Shown here: positions 18,231 through 27,387 of the stretch, piece after piece
How positions within the stretch are numbered: the stretch's first letter is position 1
Layout of the letters: every line of letters begins with the position of its first letter
Assembly: GCA_963742345.1 (NCBI GenBank)
Contig: CAVULO010000013.1
Location: 35,848 to 99,847, forward strand
Length of the DNA: 64,000 nucleotides
Direction: 5' to 3'
Origin: Pseudolabrys sp963742345
GTDB lineage: Bacteria > Pseudomonadota > Alphaproteobacteria > Rhizobiales > Xanthobacteraceae
Notes under the pieces: generated by a model
Seen by the model: the letters and a program-made list of their open reading frames with translations, nothing else
What the model was told of the DNA's origin: nothing
Database searches by the model: none
Made by a program: the position numbers and the translations under genes

Positions 18231-18962
18231 GTGGCTGTCGAGCGGATCAACTATCAAGCGGGCAAAGCCGCCAGCACCGGCGCGCTCGTTTATGATAACC
18301 GCGTCAGCGGGCCGCGGCCGCTGCTGCTAATGTCGCCGAACTGGCTCGGTGTAAGCGAGGATTCCATCAAGCGCGCTGCAACTATTGCTGGCAGCAAATA
18401 TGTAGCCTTCGTCGCCGACATGTATGGCGGGGGCAAAGTCCCCGACGGCCCGCCGGAAGCGGGTCCGCTTGCCAACGCATTGCGCGCGGACGCGCTCGAA
18501 CGGCGCCAGCGTATCGCTGCCGCGCTCGATGCCCTGCGCCGCGAAAGCGCTAAGCGCAAGATCGGCGATCTCAAGCGCCAAGCGGCGGTTGGGTTTTGTT
18601 TTGGCGGCGGCAATGTTCTTGAGCTCGCGCGCGCGGGCGCCGACCTGCAAGCGGTTATCTGCCTGCACGGCGATCTAATAACGCTACGTCCCGCCAAACC
18701 CGGTGACATCAAAGCCGCCATCTGCGTGATGCACGGCGCAAAAGACCCGGTCGTGCCGAAGCACGACCGGGATGTTTTCGAAGCTGAAATGGAAGCCGCA
18801 GGCGTGAAATGGCAAATGTCGGTCTTCGGCGGGCTGCTGCATTCGTTCTGCGAGGTCGAATCCGACGCGCCCGGGATCGCCTGCTTTGATCCGGGCGCTG
18901 CGAGGCAGTGCTATCGCATGATCGATGACTTCGCGACTGCTGCATTCGACGGAAAACTATAA
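18231..18962 (+). CDS. Dienelactone hydrolase family protein
   Basis: Dienelactone hydrolase-type alpha/beta hydrolase (243 aa, normal length). The Cys nucleophile is in GFCFGGG near residue 124, the Asp in HGAKDPVVP and the His in LLHSFCEVE, giving the Cys-Asp-His triad of the family. The start is GTG 18231, preceded by GGAGGGAAACGCG. It follows the propeller gene by 18 bases and precedes a Bug gene by 18 bases, so the three form an operon. The family hydrolyses 4-carboxymethylenebut-2-en-4-olides in chlorocatechol breakdown, though many members act on other lactones or esters. Confidence 0.9.
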   Translation: MAVERINYQAGKAASTGALVYDNRVSGPRPLLLMSPNWLGVSEDSIKRAATIAGSKYVAFVADMYGGGKVPDGPPEAGPLANALRADALERRQRIAAALDALRRESAKRKIGDLKRQAAVGFCFGGGNVLELARAGADLQAVICLHGDLITLRPAKPGDIKAAICVMHGAKDPVVPKHDRDVFEAEMEAAGVKWQMSVFGGLLHSFCEVESDAPGIACFDPGAARQCYRMIDDFATAAFDGKL

Positions 18963-18980
18963 ATCGAGGGAAGAACCGTC

Positions 18981-19965
18981 ATGAAAAAAATCGGACGCAT
19001 CGCTTTCGGTTTTGTCGTCGCGTGTTGCGCGGCATCTGCGCAAGCGCAAACCTATCCGGACCGGCCGATCCGGTTGATCGTCTCGATCGCCGCCGGCAGC
19101 GTAACCGACGTCATCATGCGTTCGGCTGCGGTCGAACTCACGCCGCTCTTCGGCCAGCCATTGATTATCGAGAACCGCGGGGGCGCCAGTGGCATCGTCG
19201 CAGCGCAGGCCTGCGCGCAAGCCGCGCCCGACGGCTATACGCTGTGCGTGATCTACCACAGCACGATGTCCTACAATCCGCTGTTGTTCGACAAACTGCC
19301 CTATGATCCGGACCACGATTTGGTGCCGGTGACGCGGCTGTTCTTTCTCAACGAAGGGCTGTTCGTGTCCAGCGGAGCTAGGCGTGAATTCTGTCGCCGA
19401 GCTCAAGGCGATGGCGCAGTCGAAGCCTGAATCGCTTAACTACGCCACACTCGGAGACGGGTCATTTCCGGACCTTTTCCTGAGATGGATGAACAACCAG
19501 TGGGGCACCAAAATCGTCGGCGTGCCGTACAAGGGCGGCGGCCCGGCTGCGCAAGCGGTCGCCAGCAATCAGGTTCAATTGACGCGCTTCGGCATCGGCA
19601 ATTTTCTCGGGCTGATTGAAGCCGGCAAAGTGAAGGCGCTTGCGGTCTCGGCCGACAAGCGCTCGCCGCTGCTGCCGAACGTGCCGACCTTGACCGAAGC
19701 AGGCCTCGGCGGCTATCCGGGACAGGGCTGGTGGGGACTTGCGGCACCGAAGGGCACGCCGCCCGCGATCGTCAACAAGGTCAACGCCGAGTTCGTCAAA
19801 GTCTTCAGCGACCCGAAATTCGTCGCGTTCCTGGACAAGCAGGCGGTGGTGCCGGCGCCGACCACGCCGGCTGGCTTCGCCGCGTTTCTGCAAGAGGATC
19901 GCAAAGCGGCCGAGTCGCTAATCAAGATCGCGAACAGCAAGCGCGAAGAGTACAAACCGCAATAA
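18981..19965 (+). CDS. Bug/TTT family tripartite tricarboxylate transporter substrate-binding protein, interrupted by a frameshift
   Basis: Periplasmic solute receptor of about 327 aa. The N-terminus has a signal peptide ending in ASAQAQ, then YPDRPIRLIVSIAAGSVTDVI and the NRGGASGIVAAQAC segment; the C-terminal part has LNYATLGDGSFPDLF, GVPYKGGGPAAQAV and PNVPTLTEAG. The two parts are in different frames; removing one G in AGCGGAGC near 19374 gives SSELGVNSVAELKAM, a normal Bug sequence. No TctA/TctB membrane genes are nearby, as is usual for orphan Bug proteins. It sits in a catabolic operon after a dienelactone hydrolase. Confidence 0.85.
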
Positions 19966-20083
19966 CCGCCACGGTTCGATGTGTCTGTGCCGGACTGTTT
20001 GGTATTGCCTCGAGAATGTAGATAAAACATCGCGGAGCGACGCGTCCTTAAACGTTGTGCCCTCTTCAGGGGAGTCCGTTCAC

Positions 20084-20449
20084 ATGATCGATAAGATCGC
20101 AGGCTTGGTGAACGCCGATCCCGGGCTTGTCCGCCGCGGCCGTTTTGTGAACACCACCTTCATGATCGCCATCGACGACTCGTACACCCTGCTGCGCGTG
20201 CAGGAGGGCAGGGTGACCAAAGTGGCGCCCGGACCATTCATCACGCCCGACTACAGCTTCTGTCTGCGCGCTTCACCCAGCGTCTGGGAAAAATTCTGGG
20301 AACCGCTGCCGCCGCTCGGCTACACAGACATCTTCGCGCTGGTGAAACAGAAACTCATGCGGGTGGAGGGTGATCTGCATCCATTCATGTCCAACCTGCT
20401 TTATTTCAAGGACGTGATGGCGGCCCCACGCCGGGGGGCCATGCGATGA
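20084..20449 (+). CDS. Small SCP2-like protein of unknown function
   Basis: Protein of 121 aa. ATG 20084 has GGGGAGT upstream and starts a compact domain; the frame continues upstream without support. It contains FMIAIDDSYTLLRVQEGRV and ALVKQKLMRVEGDLHPFM, reminiscent of SCP-2/sterol-carrier-like lipid or CoA-ester binding folds, but the match is by eye and weak. Its TGA overlaps the ATG of the following hydrolase (ATGA), so it is likely translated with it and may present a hydrophobic substrate or act as an accessory subunit. That role is inference. Confidence 0.6.
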   Translation: MIDKIAGLVNADPGLVRRGRFVNTTFMIAIDDSYTLLRVQEGRVTKVAPGPFITPDYSFCLRASPSVWEKFWEPLPPLGYTDIFALVKQKLMRVEGDLHPFMSNLLYFKDVMAAPRRGAMR

Positions 20450-21294
20450 GCCCGCGCTTCGAGCCGATCTGCGGCCGCTATTTGCACCTTGAGTTGCTGG
20501 GCAAGCCACATCGCGTCTATGTCGAGGAAGCAGGACAAGGCATCCCGCTATTGTGTCTGCACACGGCCGGCTCCGACGCGCGCCAGTTCCGCGGCTTGAT
20601 GAATGATCAGCGCGTAACGGCGAATTTCCGCGTCATCGCATTCGATATGCCCTGGCACGGCAAATCTTCGCCGCCGGCAGGCTGGCAGGAAACCGAATAT
20701 CAGCTCACCTCAAGCGACTACATGCGCATGATCCTCGAGGTCGCCGACGCGCTCGAGCTCGACAGTCCGGTCGCCATGGGCTGCTCAATCGGAGGGCGCA
20801 TCGTACTGCACCTTGCACACGAGCATCCCGACCGATTTCGCGCCTTGATCGGACTTGAGTCCGCCGCGCACACCGATGCTTATTACGATCTGTCGTGGCT
20901 CGACCGCCCCGATGTGCATGGCGGGATGGTCTGCGCCGGCGTAATTTCCGGTCTGGTGGCACCGGTTGCGCCTACCGCGCACCGGTGGGAAACGCTGTGG
21001 CACTACATGCAAAGCGGCCCCGGCGTGTTCAAGGGCGACCTCAACTTCTACATGGTCGACGGCGACATTCGCGATCGTGTCGATAAGATCGACATCAAGC
21101 GCTGTCCGCTCTTCCTGCTCACCGGCGAATACGACTATTCCTGCACCAGCGAAGGCACCCTTGATGTGGCCAGGCGCACAGGCGCGTCCGCCACCATCAT
21201 GCAGGGCCTCGGACATTTCCCAATGAGCGAGGACCCGGGAAAGTTCATCTCCTACCTGCTGCCAGTGCTGGAGAAAATTCGTCGCCACGATTAG
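20446..21294 (+). CDS. Alpha/beta fold hydrolase
   Basis: Alpha/beta hydrolase of 282 aa. The nucleophile elbow is GCSIGG (Ser near residue 112), the acid is in GEYDYSC and the histidine in GLGHFPMSEDP. The oxyanion strand is HTAGSDARQF. It overlaps the end of the SCP2-like gene, forming a coupled pair at the end of the plus-strand catabolic operon that begins at 17268. The family covers esterases, C-C bond hydrolases and haloperoxidase-like enzymes; the substrate is unknown. Confidence 0.88.
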   Translation: MSPRFEPICGRYLHLELLGKPHRVYVEEAGQGIPLLCLHTAGSDARQFRGLMNDQRVTANFRVIAFDMPWHGKSSPPAGWQETEYQLTSSDYMRMILEVADALELDSPVAMGCSIGGRIVLHLAHEHPDRFRALIGLESAAHTDAYYDLSWLDRPDVHGGMVCAGVISGLVAPVAPTAHRWETLWHYMQSGPGVFKGDLNFYMVDGDIRDRVDKIDIKRCPLFLLTGEYDYSCTSEGTLDVARRTGASATIMQGLGHFPMSEDPGKFISYLLPVLEKIRRHD

Positions 21295-21594
21295 CACAGG
21301 AATATAGTGTGGGCCGTAGCGCGGACGGCGGGGGCACTTGAATTCAAAAAGTCGCCGTCCAAAGGCGCCTAATGCCGCACAATTGACGGGTCAAAAGCGG
21401 GCATGAGCCAGTGCAACATCTGGCGTAGCAGCCAAAAGCGGGCATCGGTCATGACGCCAACTGCTGGAGGCGTATTAAAATGTGCTTACCAAGATGTCCC
21501 GAATTACCACCGCCTGCTTAGCGAGGTCCAAAGACCCAGGCGATAAAAGCGGGGCTACCCGATCACATTACCGTGGCAGTACGGAATATCCCAC
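21295..21594. other. 300-bp non-coding stretch with dispersed repeat copies
   Basis: No gene is supported. It contains an 8-base inverted repeat GGACGGCG/CGCCGTCC (21323-21330 and 21353-21360) that could form a hairpin after the hydrolase gene but lacks a T run, and two copies of the AAAAGCGGGCAT motif described under repeats. Confidence 0.5.
21391..21445. repeat. Two copies of the dispersed CAAAAGCGG(A/G)CAT motif
   Basis: TCAAAAGCGGGCATGA (21391-21406) and CCAAAAGCGGGCATC (21432-21446) lie close together in non-coding DNA. The same core recurs at 23261 and 63361, and as hairpin arms at 22126 and 63312, so it is a dispersed intergenic repeat. Function unknown. Confidence 0.55.
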
Positions 21595-21795
21595 ATGACA
21601 TTCGCAGAGCAATGCATGACGCTCGCCGAGCACTATACGATCCTGGCGGCACGCCTTCGCGCTAAAGCGAACAATGAAAAAAGTCCAACAAGCAAAGCTG
21701 AGTGGGAATACTTGGCCGGTTGCTATGCCCGGTTAGCACAACAGTCCCAATCTTTCGACGACGCGCAACACTTGGCCTTAGGATCGCTGCCATGA
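21595..21795 (+). CDS. Small hypothetical protein (coiled-coil/helical)
   Basis: 66-residue, predicted all-helical protein (MTLAEHYTILAARLRAKA..., YLAGCYARLAQQSQ). It resembles short helical proteins often annotated as hypothetical in Bradyrhizobium-like genomes, and its LA-x-CYARLA pattern recalls the C-terminal helix of the RHH protein at 47302. Its TGA overlaps the ATG of the PilZ-type gene at 21792, so the two are probably co-translated. No function can be assigned. Confidence 0.6.
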   Translation: MTFAEQCMTLAEHYTILAARLRAKANNEKSPTSKAEWEYLAGCYARLAQQSQSFDDAQHLALGSLP

Positions 21796-22031
21796 ATGAA
21801 AGGCGGGCCATCTCCCGGCGCCGGGCACTAAAGAACGGCCTCATCGTCATCGGTGAAAGGGCGCCGAAGATCGAATGCGCGGTCAAAAGTGTTTCTGAAA
21901 CCGGCGCTGCTTTGCGGGTATCGACGACCGTCGGCATTCCGGCAAACTTTGACCTCCTGAGCGATGGCGCGCGTCGGCGTTGCCGCTCAGCGTGGCGGAC
22001 CGACACGAAAATCGGAGTGACGTTCGAATGA
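21792..22031 (+). CDS. PilZ domain-like protein
   Basis: 79-residue protein starting NERRAISRRRALKNG, with the PilZ-type RxxxR box near residues 3-10 and a following CAVKSVSETGAALRV stretch that fits the D/NxSxxG motif of PilZ domains (here SVSETGAAL). PilZ domains bind c-di-GMP; tiny single-domain members are common in Bradyrhizobium-like genomes and often of unknown role. ATG 21792 overlaps the stop of the preceding gene. Confidence 0.75.
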   Translation: MNERRAISRRRALKNGLIVIGERAPKIECAVKSVSETGAALRVSTTVGIPANFDLLSDGARRRCRSAWRTDTKIGVTFE

Positions 22032-22125
22032 GCTAATTTGTCACCGCAGCTGAAATTTTATCGGCCGCGCGGTCATAGATAAGAAAGGTTGCCGTTAAGG
22101 CGAGCGGAAATCAGTTGGCCGCGTT

Positions 22126-22159
22126 GCTATGTCCGCTAAGCGGCAATAGCGGACATAGC
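22126..22159. repeat. Perfect 12-bp inverted repeat (hairpin) carrying the GCGGACAT motif
   Basis: GCTATGTCCGCT (22126-22137) and its exact complement AGCGGACATAGC (22148-22159) flank a 10-base loop. It lies between the PilZ gene and the stop of the convergent binding-protein gene (22162), so it may work as a shared terminator or RNA stabiliser. There is no T tract. The arms match the dispersed AAAAGCGGACAT motif. Confidence 0.6.
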
Positions 22160-22161
22160 GC

Positions 22162-23148
22162 CTACTCGATCACCTCGTCGGCTGTGGCAAGCAGCGACTG
22201 CGGAATGGTCAGCCCGAGCGCCTTTGCAGTCTTGAGATTGATAATCAGTTCATACTTGGTGGGCGCCTGCACCGGCATGTCCGCAGGCTTCTCGCCCTTG
22301 AGGATGCGATCAACATACGCCGCGGCTCGCCGTAACGGATCACGCGTATTAGGTCCGTATGTGATCAGGCCACCGTCTACGGCGTAATAGCGATAAGGAT
22401 AAACCGACGGCAATTTGTGGCGAGCGGCAAGACCGATGATGAGCCCGCGGTGAGCCGCCGAACCGCCTGCCGTTATGATCATGCCGCCATTGCCGGAACG
22501 TGCGAACGCCACCACGCTACGCTCGATTTCGTCGGTGTCGCGCACGTTCAAAGGCGTGAGCTCAACACCAAGGGACTGCGCCACCGATCGAACGGCCCCA
22601 AATTGCCCGATGCCAGCCGCAGAGGTGGGGTCACGAAGTACCAAGGCTCGGGTTACGTTGGGCGCGATTTGCTTGAGCAACTCGGCCCATTTGCCGCTCA
22701 TGCTGTACTCGAAATTCGAGAAGCCGGTGATATTGCCGCCCGGGTGGGCCATGCTTTGAACGAAGCCAGCACCCACCGGATCAGGAACATTTACGAACAC
22801 GATCGGGATAGTACGAGTGGCCAGTTGCAGCGGCCCAACCGACACACTGCCTACGCTAACGATCACGTCCGGCGCGAGTGCGATCAGCTCCTCCGCGAAG
22901 CGGCGAAGGCGGTCGGTATCGCCCCCAACCTGACGGGTTTCGATCGTCAGATCGCGGCCGACCGTCCACCCCAACTGCTGAAGAGCTTGCTCAAACACCT
23001 TGGTCCGTGCTTGCGCCTCCGGATCGTCCGATCCGAGGATGTTGAGCATGCCAATGCGGCGCACGCGTTCGGGCTGTTGCGCGCGGGCCGCAAGCGGCCA
23101 CGTTGCCGCCGCGCCGCCAAGAAGTGCAATGAAATCCCGTCGCTGCAT
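22162..23148 (-). CDS. ABC transporter substrate-binding protein, PF04392 (ABC_sub_bind) family, orphan
   Basis: Periplasmic protein of 328 aa. ATG 23148 follows GGGGGGCAC and opens a Tat-like signal (MQRRDFIALLGGAAATWPLAA) ending at ARAQQ. Family markers are VRRIGMLNILGSDDPEAQAR, DVIVSVGSVSVGPLQLATRTIPIVFV and PVGAGFVQSMAHPGGNITGFS. No permease or ATPase lies next to it. Large expansions of such orphans are typical of Bradyrhizobium and relatives. The ligand is unknown; homologues have been linked to tryptophan or sugars only in other phyla. Confidence 0.9.
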   Translation of the reverse strand: MQRRDFIALLGGAAATWPLAARAQQPERVRRIGMLNILGSDDPEAQARTKVFEQALQQLGWTVGRDLTIETRQVGGDTDRLRRFAEELIALAPDVIVSVGSVSVGPLQLATRTIPIVFVNVPDPVGAGFVQSMAHPGGNITGFSNFEYSMSGKWAELLKQIAPNVTRALVLRDPTSAAGIGQFGAVRSVAQSLGVELTPLNVRDTDEIERSVVAFARSGNGGMIITAGGSAAHRGLIIGLAARHKLPSVYPYRYYAVDGGLITYGPNTRDPLRRAAAYVDRILKGEKPADMPVQAPTKYELIINLKTAKALGLTIPQSLLATADEVIE

Positions 23149-23260
23149 GTGCCCCCCGTAAGGACCACGCCATCTGCAATGGCCAAAGCCTAGCACTTTG
23201 CGACCGGGCGGCGAGGGGAGAAATGGCACACAACAGCTGACCGGGCCTAATTTCCGCCGG

Positions 23261-23276
23261 TCAAAAGCAGACATGG
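23261..23276 (+). repeat. Copy of the dispersed AAAAGC(G/A)GACAT motif
   Basis: TCAAAAGCAGACATGG lies 8 bases from the stop of the FAD monooxygenase gene, in the gap upstream of the PF04392 gene. It is one of six related intergenic copies in the window. Confidence 0.5.
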
Positions 23277-23283
23277 CCACCAA

Positions 23284-24471
23284 CTATCCCAATTGTTCGG
23301 CGCGCCTCAGGCTGCTGATCATCGCGACACTGAGCAAATATTCGCGGGTCCGCGCGGGATCGGCGGCGATCTGTATGAGCCGCTCCCTGAATTCGCCCCC
23401 GGCGGATTCAAGGTTCTTCTTGTTCTGGATCGATTGTTTTTCGACATGTTCCTTGGTTACCAGCCGCCGCTGGCGGTCATAACGCTCGAAGTCGGCGTCC
23501 GGCTTCGTCTTGCGCCAGACTTCGATCATCCGCCCGGTTAAATTGACGGCGTCGTGGATACCGCCGTTCATACCCATGCCGCCCAACGGATTATTGATGT
23601 GCGCGGCATCGCCGACCAAAAACACGCGTGCGGCGCAAAACGTTTTGGCAACTCGTTGATGGACCCGATAAAGCGTCGTATGGGCGATCTCGTAGTTCGA
23701 AATTCCCGGTGCCACGGTAGCCATCAGCGATTGAGCAAAATCGGGCGACAAAGCGAGTTCGTCGCTCTCGTTCGACGACACCGGAAACATGATCCGCCAC
23801 AGCTGTGGAATTTGCAGCAGGAAATGCCAGCGTCGCGGATCGGCGACGTAATTAACCGAGACGAGATCGGGAATGACGCTGTGAAAATTAAACGGCGTGC
23901 TAACGACCAGGAAACGCTCCGGCCAGGTGAAGCCCTCAAACTCAATGGCAAGCGAACGCCGGACGTCGCTGCGCGCCCCGTCTGCGCCGATCAGCCAGCG
24001 CCCAATTCGCTTTTCGGCGCTCCCTTCGCGATCGACCGTTACGGTGACGCTACCACTGTCCTGATCAACGTGGCGGACGGGGCTTGAGAAGGCGATATCG
24101 AAATCCGGGTTTTTGGCCAGCTGTGTGAGCAAAATACGAGTGAGTTTGGACTGCTCGCATTGCAGTCGGAAGGGATGCCGCGTGACGTCGGCAATACCGG
24201 CGAAATCAAATTGTGCGATCAGGCCATGTTGCTTCGATCGGTATTGAAATTTTGGTGCGAGCAATCCTTGCCCGATCAACGGTTGCGTGACGCCGAGATC
24301 GTCCAGCATGTCGAGCGTGGGCGGGTGAAAGGTCGACGCCCTGGATTCGTCGCTGAGGTCGGGCCCGGCTTCGAGCACAGTCACCGGAATGCCATGCCGC
24401 ACCAGATTGGCGGCAGCAACCAAGCCGACCGGACCGGCGCCGGCGATCAGCACTCGTTCTGATGGCGCCAT
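23284..24471 (-). CDS. FAD-dependent monooxygenase (aromatic hydroxylase family)
   Basis: Flavoprotein hydroxylase (395 aa) of the PheA/TfdB/MhpA-type FAD_binding_3 family. The dinucleotide motif GAGPVG is at residues 10-15, a DGARSDVR motif near 172 and the second FAD-ribityl motif LVGDAAHINNPLGGMGMNGGIHD near 285, followed by a VTKEHVEKQS helix. It is a clear paralogue of 43184-44392 (same order of motifs, similar C-terminal KEHVEKQSIQNKK / YVQQQTVANKK). It lies 53 bases after a Bug gene on the same strand, and the paralogue also follows a Bug remnant. The likely reaction is NAD(P)H-dependent hydroxylation of an aromatic acid. Confidence 0.9.
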   Translation of the reverse strand: MAPSERVLIAGAGPVGLVAAANLVRHGIPVTVLEAGPDLSDESRASTFHPPTLDMLDDLGVTQPLIGQGLLAPKFQYRSKQHGLIAQFDFAGIADVTRHPFRLQCEQSKLTRILLTQLAKNPDFDIAFSSPVRHVDQDSGSVTVTVDREGSAEKRIGRWLIGADGARSDVRRSLAIEFEGFTWPERFLVVSTPFNFHSVIPDLVSVNYVADPRRWHFLLQIPQLWRIMFPVSSNESDELALSPDFAQSLMATVAPGISNYEIAHTTLYRVHQRVAKTFCAARVFLVGDAAHINNPLGGMGMNGGIHDAVNLTGRMIEVWRKTKPDADFERYDRQRRLVTKEHVEKQSIQNKKNLESAGGEFRERLIQIAADPARTREYLLSVAMISSLRRAEQLG

Positions 24472-24524
24472 GTGCGTGCCGGTAAATCTGTGTGTGTTGT
24501 CGTGCCTTCGACGTGGCGCGATCG

Positions 24525-25511
24525 CTACATCGGCGGAATGTTCGCTTTGTTAATGATATCACGCCATTTGACGGTTTCCGATGCGATGAACTTTTCAAGC
24601 TCCTCGGGTCCCGGCGATACCGGCTCGGCGCCCTGTTCGAGAAAGCGTTCTTTCACTGTCGGGTCCTTCACCGCTTCTGCGAGCGCCTTGTAGATTCTGT
24701 TGACGATTGGCTTCGGCGTGCCGGCGGGTGCCAGCAGAGCAAGCCAACCGAAGGTTTCGTAGTTCTTCACGCCGGCCTCAACCGCGGTCGGCACGTCGGG
24801 CAGGGCCACCATGCGCTTGTTGCTGCTGACGGCGAGCGGGCGCGCGTCACCGCTTTTGATCAAGCCGAGCACGTTCGGCAGGAACTGAAAACCGAGTGGA
24901 ACCTGGCCCGCGATAAAGTCGGGCGTGTATTGCGCGATGTTGCGATAGGGCACATGCGTGAGCTGGATCCCCGCGATCTGCTCGAAATAGACGGTGGCAA
25001 GATGCTGCGAGCTTCCCACGCCCACCGAGCCGTAGTTGAGCTCCTTTGGATGGGCCTTGGCGTAGGCGATGAATTCCGTCAGCGTTTTTGGGGGCAGTTT
25101 GGAGTTGATGACAATGACATTCGGGAGCACCGCGAATAGCGAAATCGGCGCAAGTTCGGTCTCCGGGTCGTAGCCGAGCGTCTTGAACAGGGTCTTGTTG
25201 GCCGCAAGCGGACCTGATGTGCTCATCAGCAAGGTGTAGCCGTCAGGCGCAGCCTTGATGGCGGAGGCCGTCCCGGTATTGCCGCCTGCGCCGGGACGGT
25301 TATCGACGACGAAATTCTGGCCGAGGGATTTCGACATCTCATGCAGCATGATGCGCGTGACAACGTCGCTCGCGCTGCCGCCAGCGAATGGCACAATCAC
25401 CTGGATAGGTCTGGTCGGATAATCCTGGACCTGGGCGCGCACCGCTCCCGGGGCGCCAATGGACATCGCGAGCGCGATAGGCAAAATCTTCGAAAATTTG
25501 AGTCCCGTCAC
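24525..25511 (-). CDS. Bug/TTT family tripartite tricarboxylate transporter substrate-binding protein
   Basis: Periplasmic solute receptor (328 aa). GTG at 25511 is preferred because GGAGGGAGCGCT lies directly upstream; an upstream ATG at 25538 has no such site. A signal peptide ends in AVRAQ, followed by YPTRPIQVIVPFAGGSASDVV, the NRPGAGGNTGTASAIKAAPDGYTLL loop that wraps the carboxylate, and LNYGSVGVGSSQHLATVYFE. No membrane subunits are adjacent. It precedes the FAD monooxygenase gene in an operon, so it may capture the aromatic acid that this enzyme hydroxylates. Confidence 0.92.
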   Translation of the reverse strand: MTGLKFSKILPIALAMSIGAPGAVRAQVQDYPTRPIQVIVPFAGGSASDVVTRIMLHEMSKSLGQNFVVDNRPGAGGNTGTASAIKAAPDGYTLLMSTSGPLAANKTLFKTLGYDPETELAPISLFAVLPNVIVINSKLPPKTLTEFIAYAKAHPKELNYGSVGVGSSQHLATVYFEQIAGIQLTHVPYRNIAQYTPDFIAGQVPLGFQFLPNVLGLIKSGDARPLAVSSNKRMVALPDVPTAVEAGVKNYETFGWLALLAPAGTPKPIVNRIYKALAEAVKDPTVKERFLEQGAEPVSPGPEELEKFIASETVKWRDIINKANIPPM

Positions 25512-25746
25512 AGCGCTCCCTCCAGTCTCGTGTTTCACCGCTGTCTAGTATTAGTCGGCGACTGTTGCCAGCAGCCTTTCGCAATCCGACTTGTCTCGAA
25601 TTGACGCCGATTTTTGCAGGTTTCTGGTTCAATCGGAATGGCGTTTTCTCAGTGTTGTCGCAGCATAAAAGCGCTAGAGAAAACCGCCAAAAGGGGCTAT
25701 CGGATTCCAGCAGCGCGGCGCGTGTTTACCGCGACGGGATCATGGC

Positions 25747-27198
25747 ATGGCCGTCACCGACATTCGTGAGAAAGCGGGCGCCGCCGCTTCGCCGCTGATC
25801 GCCGGCGGCAACAAACCGCAGCCAATCACGACGCTGCGCGACTGGCTCGATCATCTGGCTGCGCGCGACCGATTGGCTGTAATCCGGCCGGAGGTATCGC
25901 TGAAATACGAGCTTGCGGCGATCGCCAAGCGATTTGACGGCCACAAGGCGACGTTGTTTCCACGTCCGGGCGGGCATGCGATGCCGGTAATCTCCGGACT
26001 CGTGTCCGACAGGCAATGGATTGCCGACGCGATGGGTGTGGATTCGAGCGAAGTGCTGTCGCGCTTCCAGGACGCGATGCTCAATCCGCTGCCATGGAAA
26101 GAGGTTAAGTCCGCGCCGGCGCAGGAGGTCGTGCATCGCGAGATCGATCTCGGCAAGCAGTTGCCGTTGCCGACACATAATGAGCATGACAACGGCGCCT
26201 ATATCACCGCGGGGCTGTGTATCGCGCGCAATCCGGCGACCGGCGTGCAAAATGTGTCGCTCCACCGCCTCCAGCTGAGCGGTCCCAACCGCCTGGGCGC
26301 TCTGCTGCTGCCACGCCACACCCATATGTTCTATGAAATGGCGGAGCGCAGTGGACAACCTCTCGATGTGGCCATCGTGATCGGCGTTGACCCACTCACG
26401 CTTCTTTCGTCGCAAGCGATCGCGCCGATCGACTTTGACGAACTTACGATTGCGGGCGCATTGCACGGCACGCCACTGTCGGTGGTGAAATGTATTACCA
26501 ACGAATTACGCGTGCCTGCCGAGGCGGAGATCGTCATCGAAGGACGGGTGTTGCCGAAAGTGCGTGAGCTGGAAGGCCCGTTCGGCGAATTTCCGCAGTA
26601 CTACAGCGAGCCGGCCAAGCGTCACGTCATCGAAGTCACCGCGGTCACGCAGCGTAAGGATGCGATATTCCACACTATTGTCGGCGGCGGACTTGAACAT
26701 TTATTGCTCGGCGGTATTCCGCGCGAGGCAACTTTGCTGGCGCATCTGCGCCGCAGCTTTCCGAACGTACAGGATGTGCATCTCGCTCCCGGCGGGGTCT
26801 GCCGCTATCACCTCTATGTCAAGATCGCCAAACGACAGGAAGGTGAGGCCAAGAACGTAATGATGGGGGCATTCGCCGGCCACTATGACGTGAAGCAGGT
26901 GATCGTGGTCGACGAGGACGTCGACATCCACAATCCGACGGAAGTGGAATGGGCGGTGGCGACCCGTTTCCAGGCCGACCGGGATCTTGTGATAGTGCCG
27001 GAAAGTCAGGGATCCAAGCTCGATCCGTCGACCCGCAATGGCGTCGGTGCAAAGATGGGTATGGATGCGACCAAGCCACTTGATGCTAACGAGATGACGT
27101 TCAAGCGCATCCGCGTGCCGGGCGAAGACAAAATCGATCTCAATAAAATCGTTGGTCCGGTACCTGGTCAGTCCTGGCGCAGGGCGCTCGGTCAATAA
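25747..27198 (+). CDS. UbiD family (prenylated-FMN) decarboxylase
   Basis: UbiD-type reversible decarboxylase (483 aa) needing prenylated FMN made by a UbiX partner, which is not in the window. Residues around 145-200 include LPLPTHNEHDNGAYITAG, and the conserved EGPFGEFPQYY with its catalytic glutamates is near 276; KIAKRQEGEAKNVMMGAF is the C-terminal dimer segment. Family members decarboxylate hydroxybenzoates, cinnamates or polyprenylbenzoate. The catabolic surroundings suggest an aromatic acid rather than ubiquinone synthesis. It is followed 189 bases on by a shikimate-dehydrogenase-like gene in the same direction. Confidence 0.9.
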   Translation: MAVTDIREKAGAAASPLIAGGNKPQPITTLRDWLDHLAARDRLAVIRPEVSLKYELAAIAKRFDGHKATLFPRPGGHAMPVISGLVSDRQWIADAMGVDSSEVLSRFQDAMLNPLPWKEVKSAPAQEVVHREIDLGKQLPLPTHNEHDNGAYITAGLCIARNPATGVQNVSLHRLQLSGPNRLGALLLPRHTHMFYEMAERSGQPLDVAIVIGVDPLTLLSSQAIAPIDFDELTIAGALHGTPLSVVKCITNELRVPAEAEIVIEGRVLPKVRELEGPFGEFPQYYSEPAKRHVIEVTAVTQRKDAIFHTIVGGGLEHLLLGGIPREATLLAHLRRSFPNVQDVHLAPGGVCRYHLYVKIAKRQEGEAKNVMMGAFAGHYDVKQVIVVDEDVDIHNPTEVEWAVATRFQADRDLVIVPESQGSKLDPSTRNGVGAKMGMDATKPLDANEMTFKRIRVPGEDKIDLNKIVGPVPGQSWRRALGQ

Positions 27199-27387
27199 AC
27201 GGTTTTTTCAGCGGTGCGCCCAAGGCTCCTCGTCTCGCCTTGACTACACGCTCGATTAGTCCGAGTAGACCGGACGGACAAAACGCCAGCAGATCCGCAT
27301 CGAAGACAAAGCGGCGAATATTCTTGCGGACTCGCGGATAGCTCAGCTTTTCCTCGGCGGGGATTTGGCGATGCCGGAGCGCGTATC

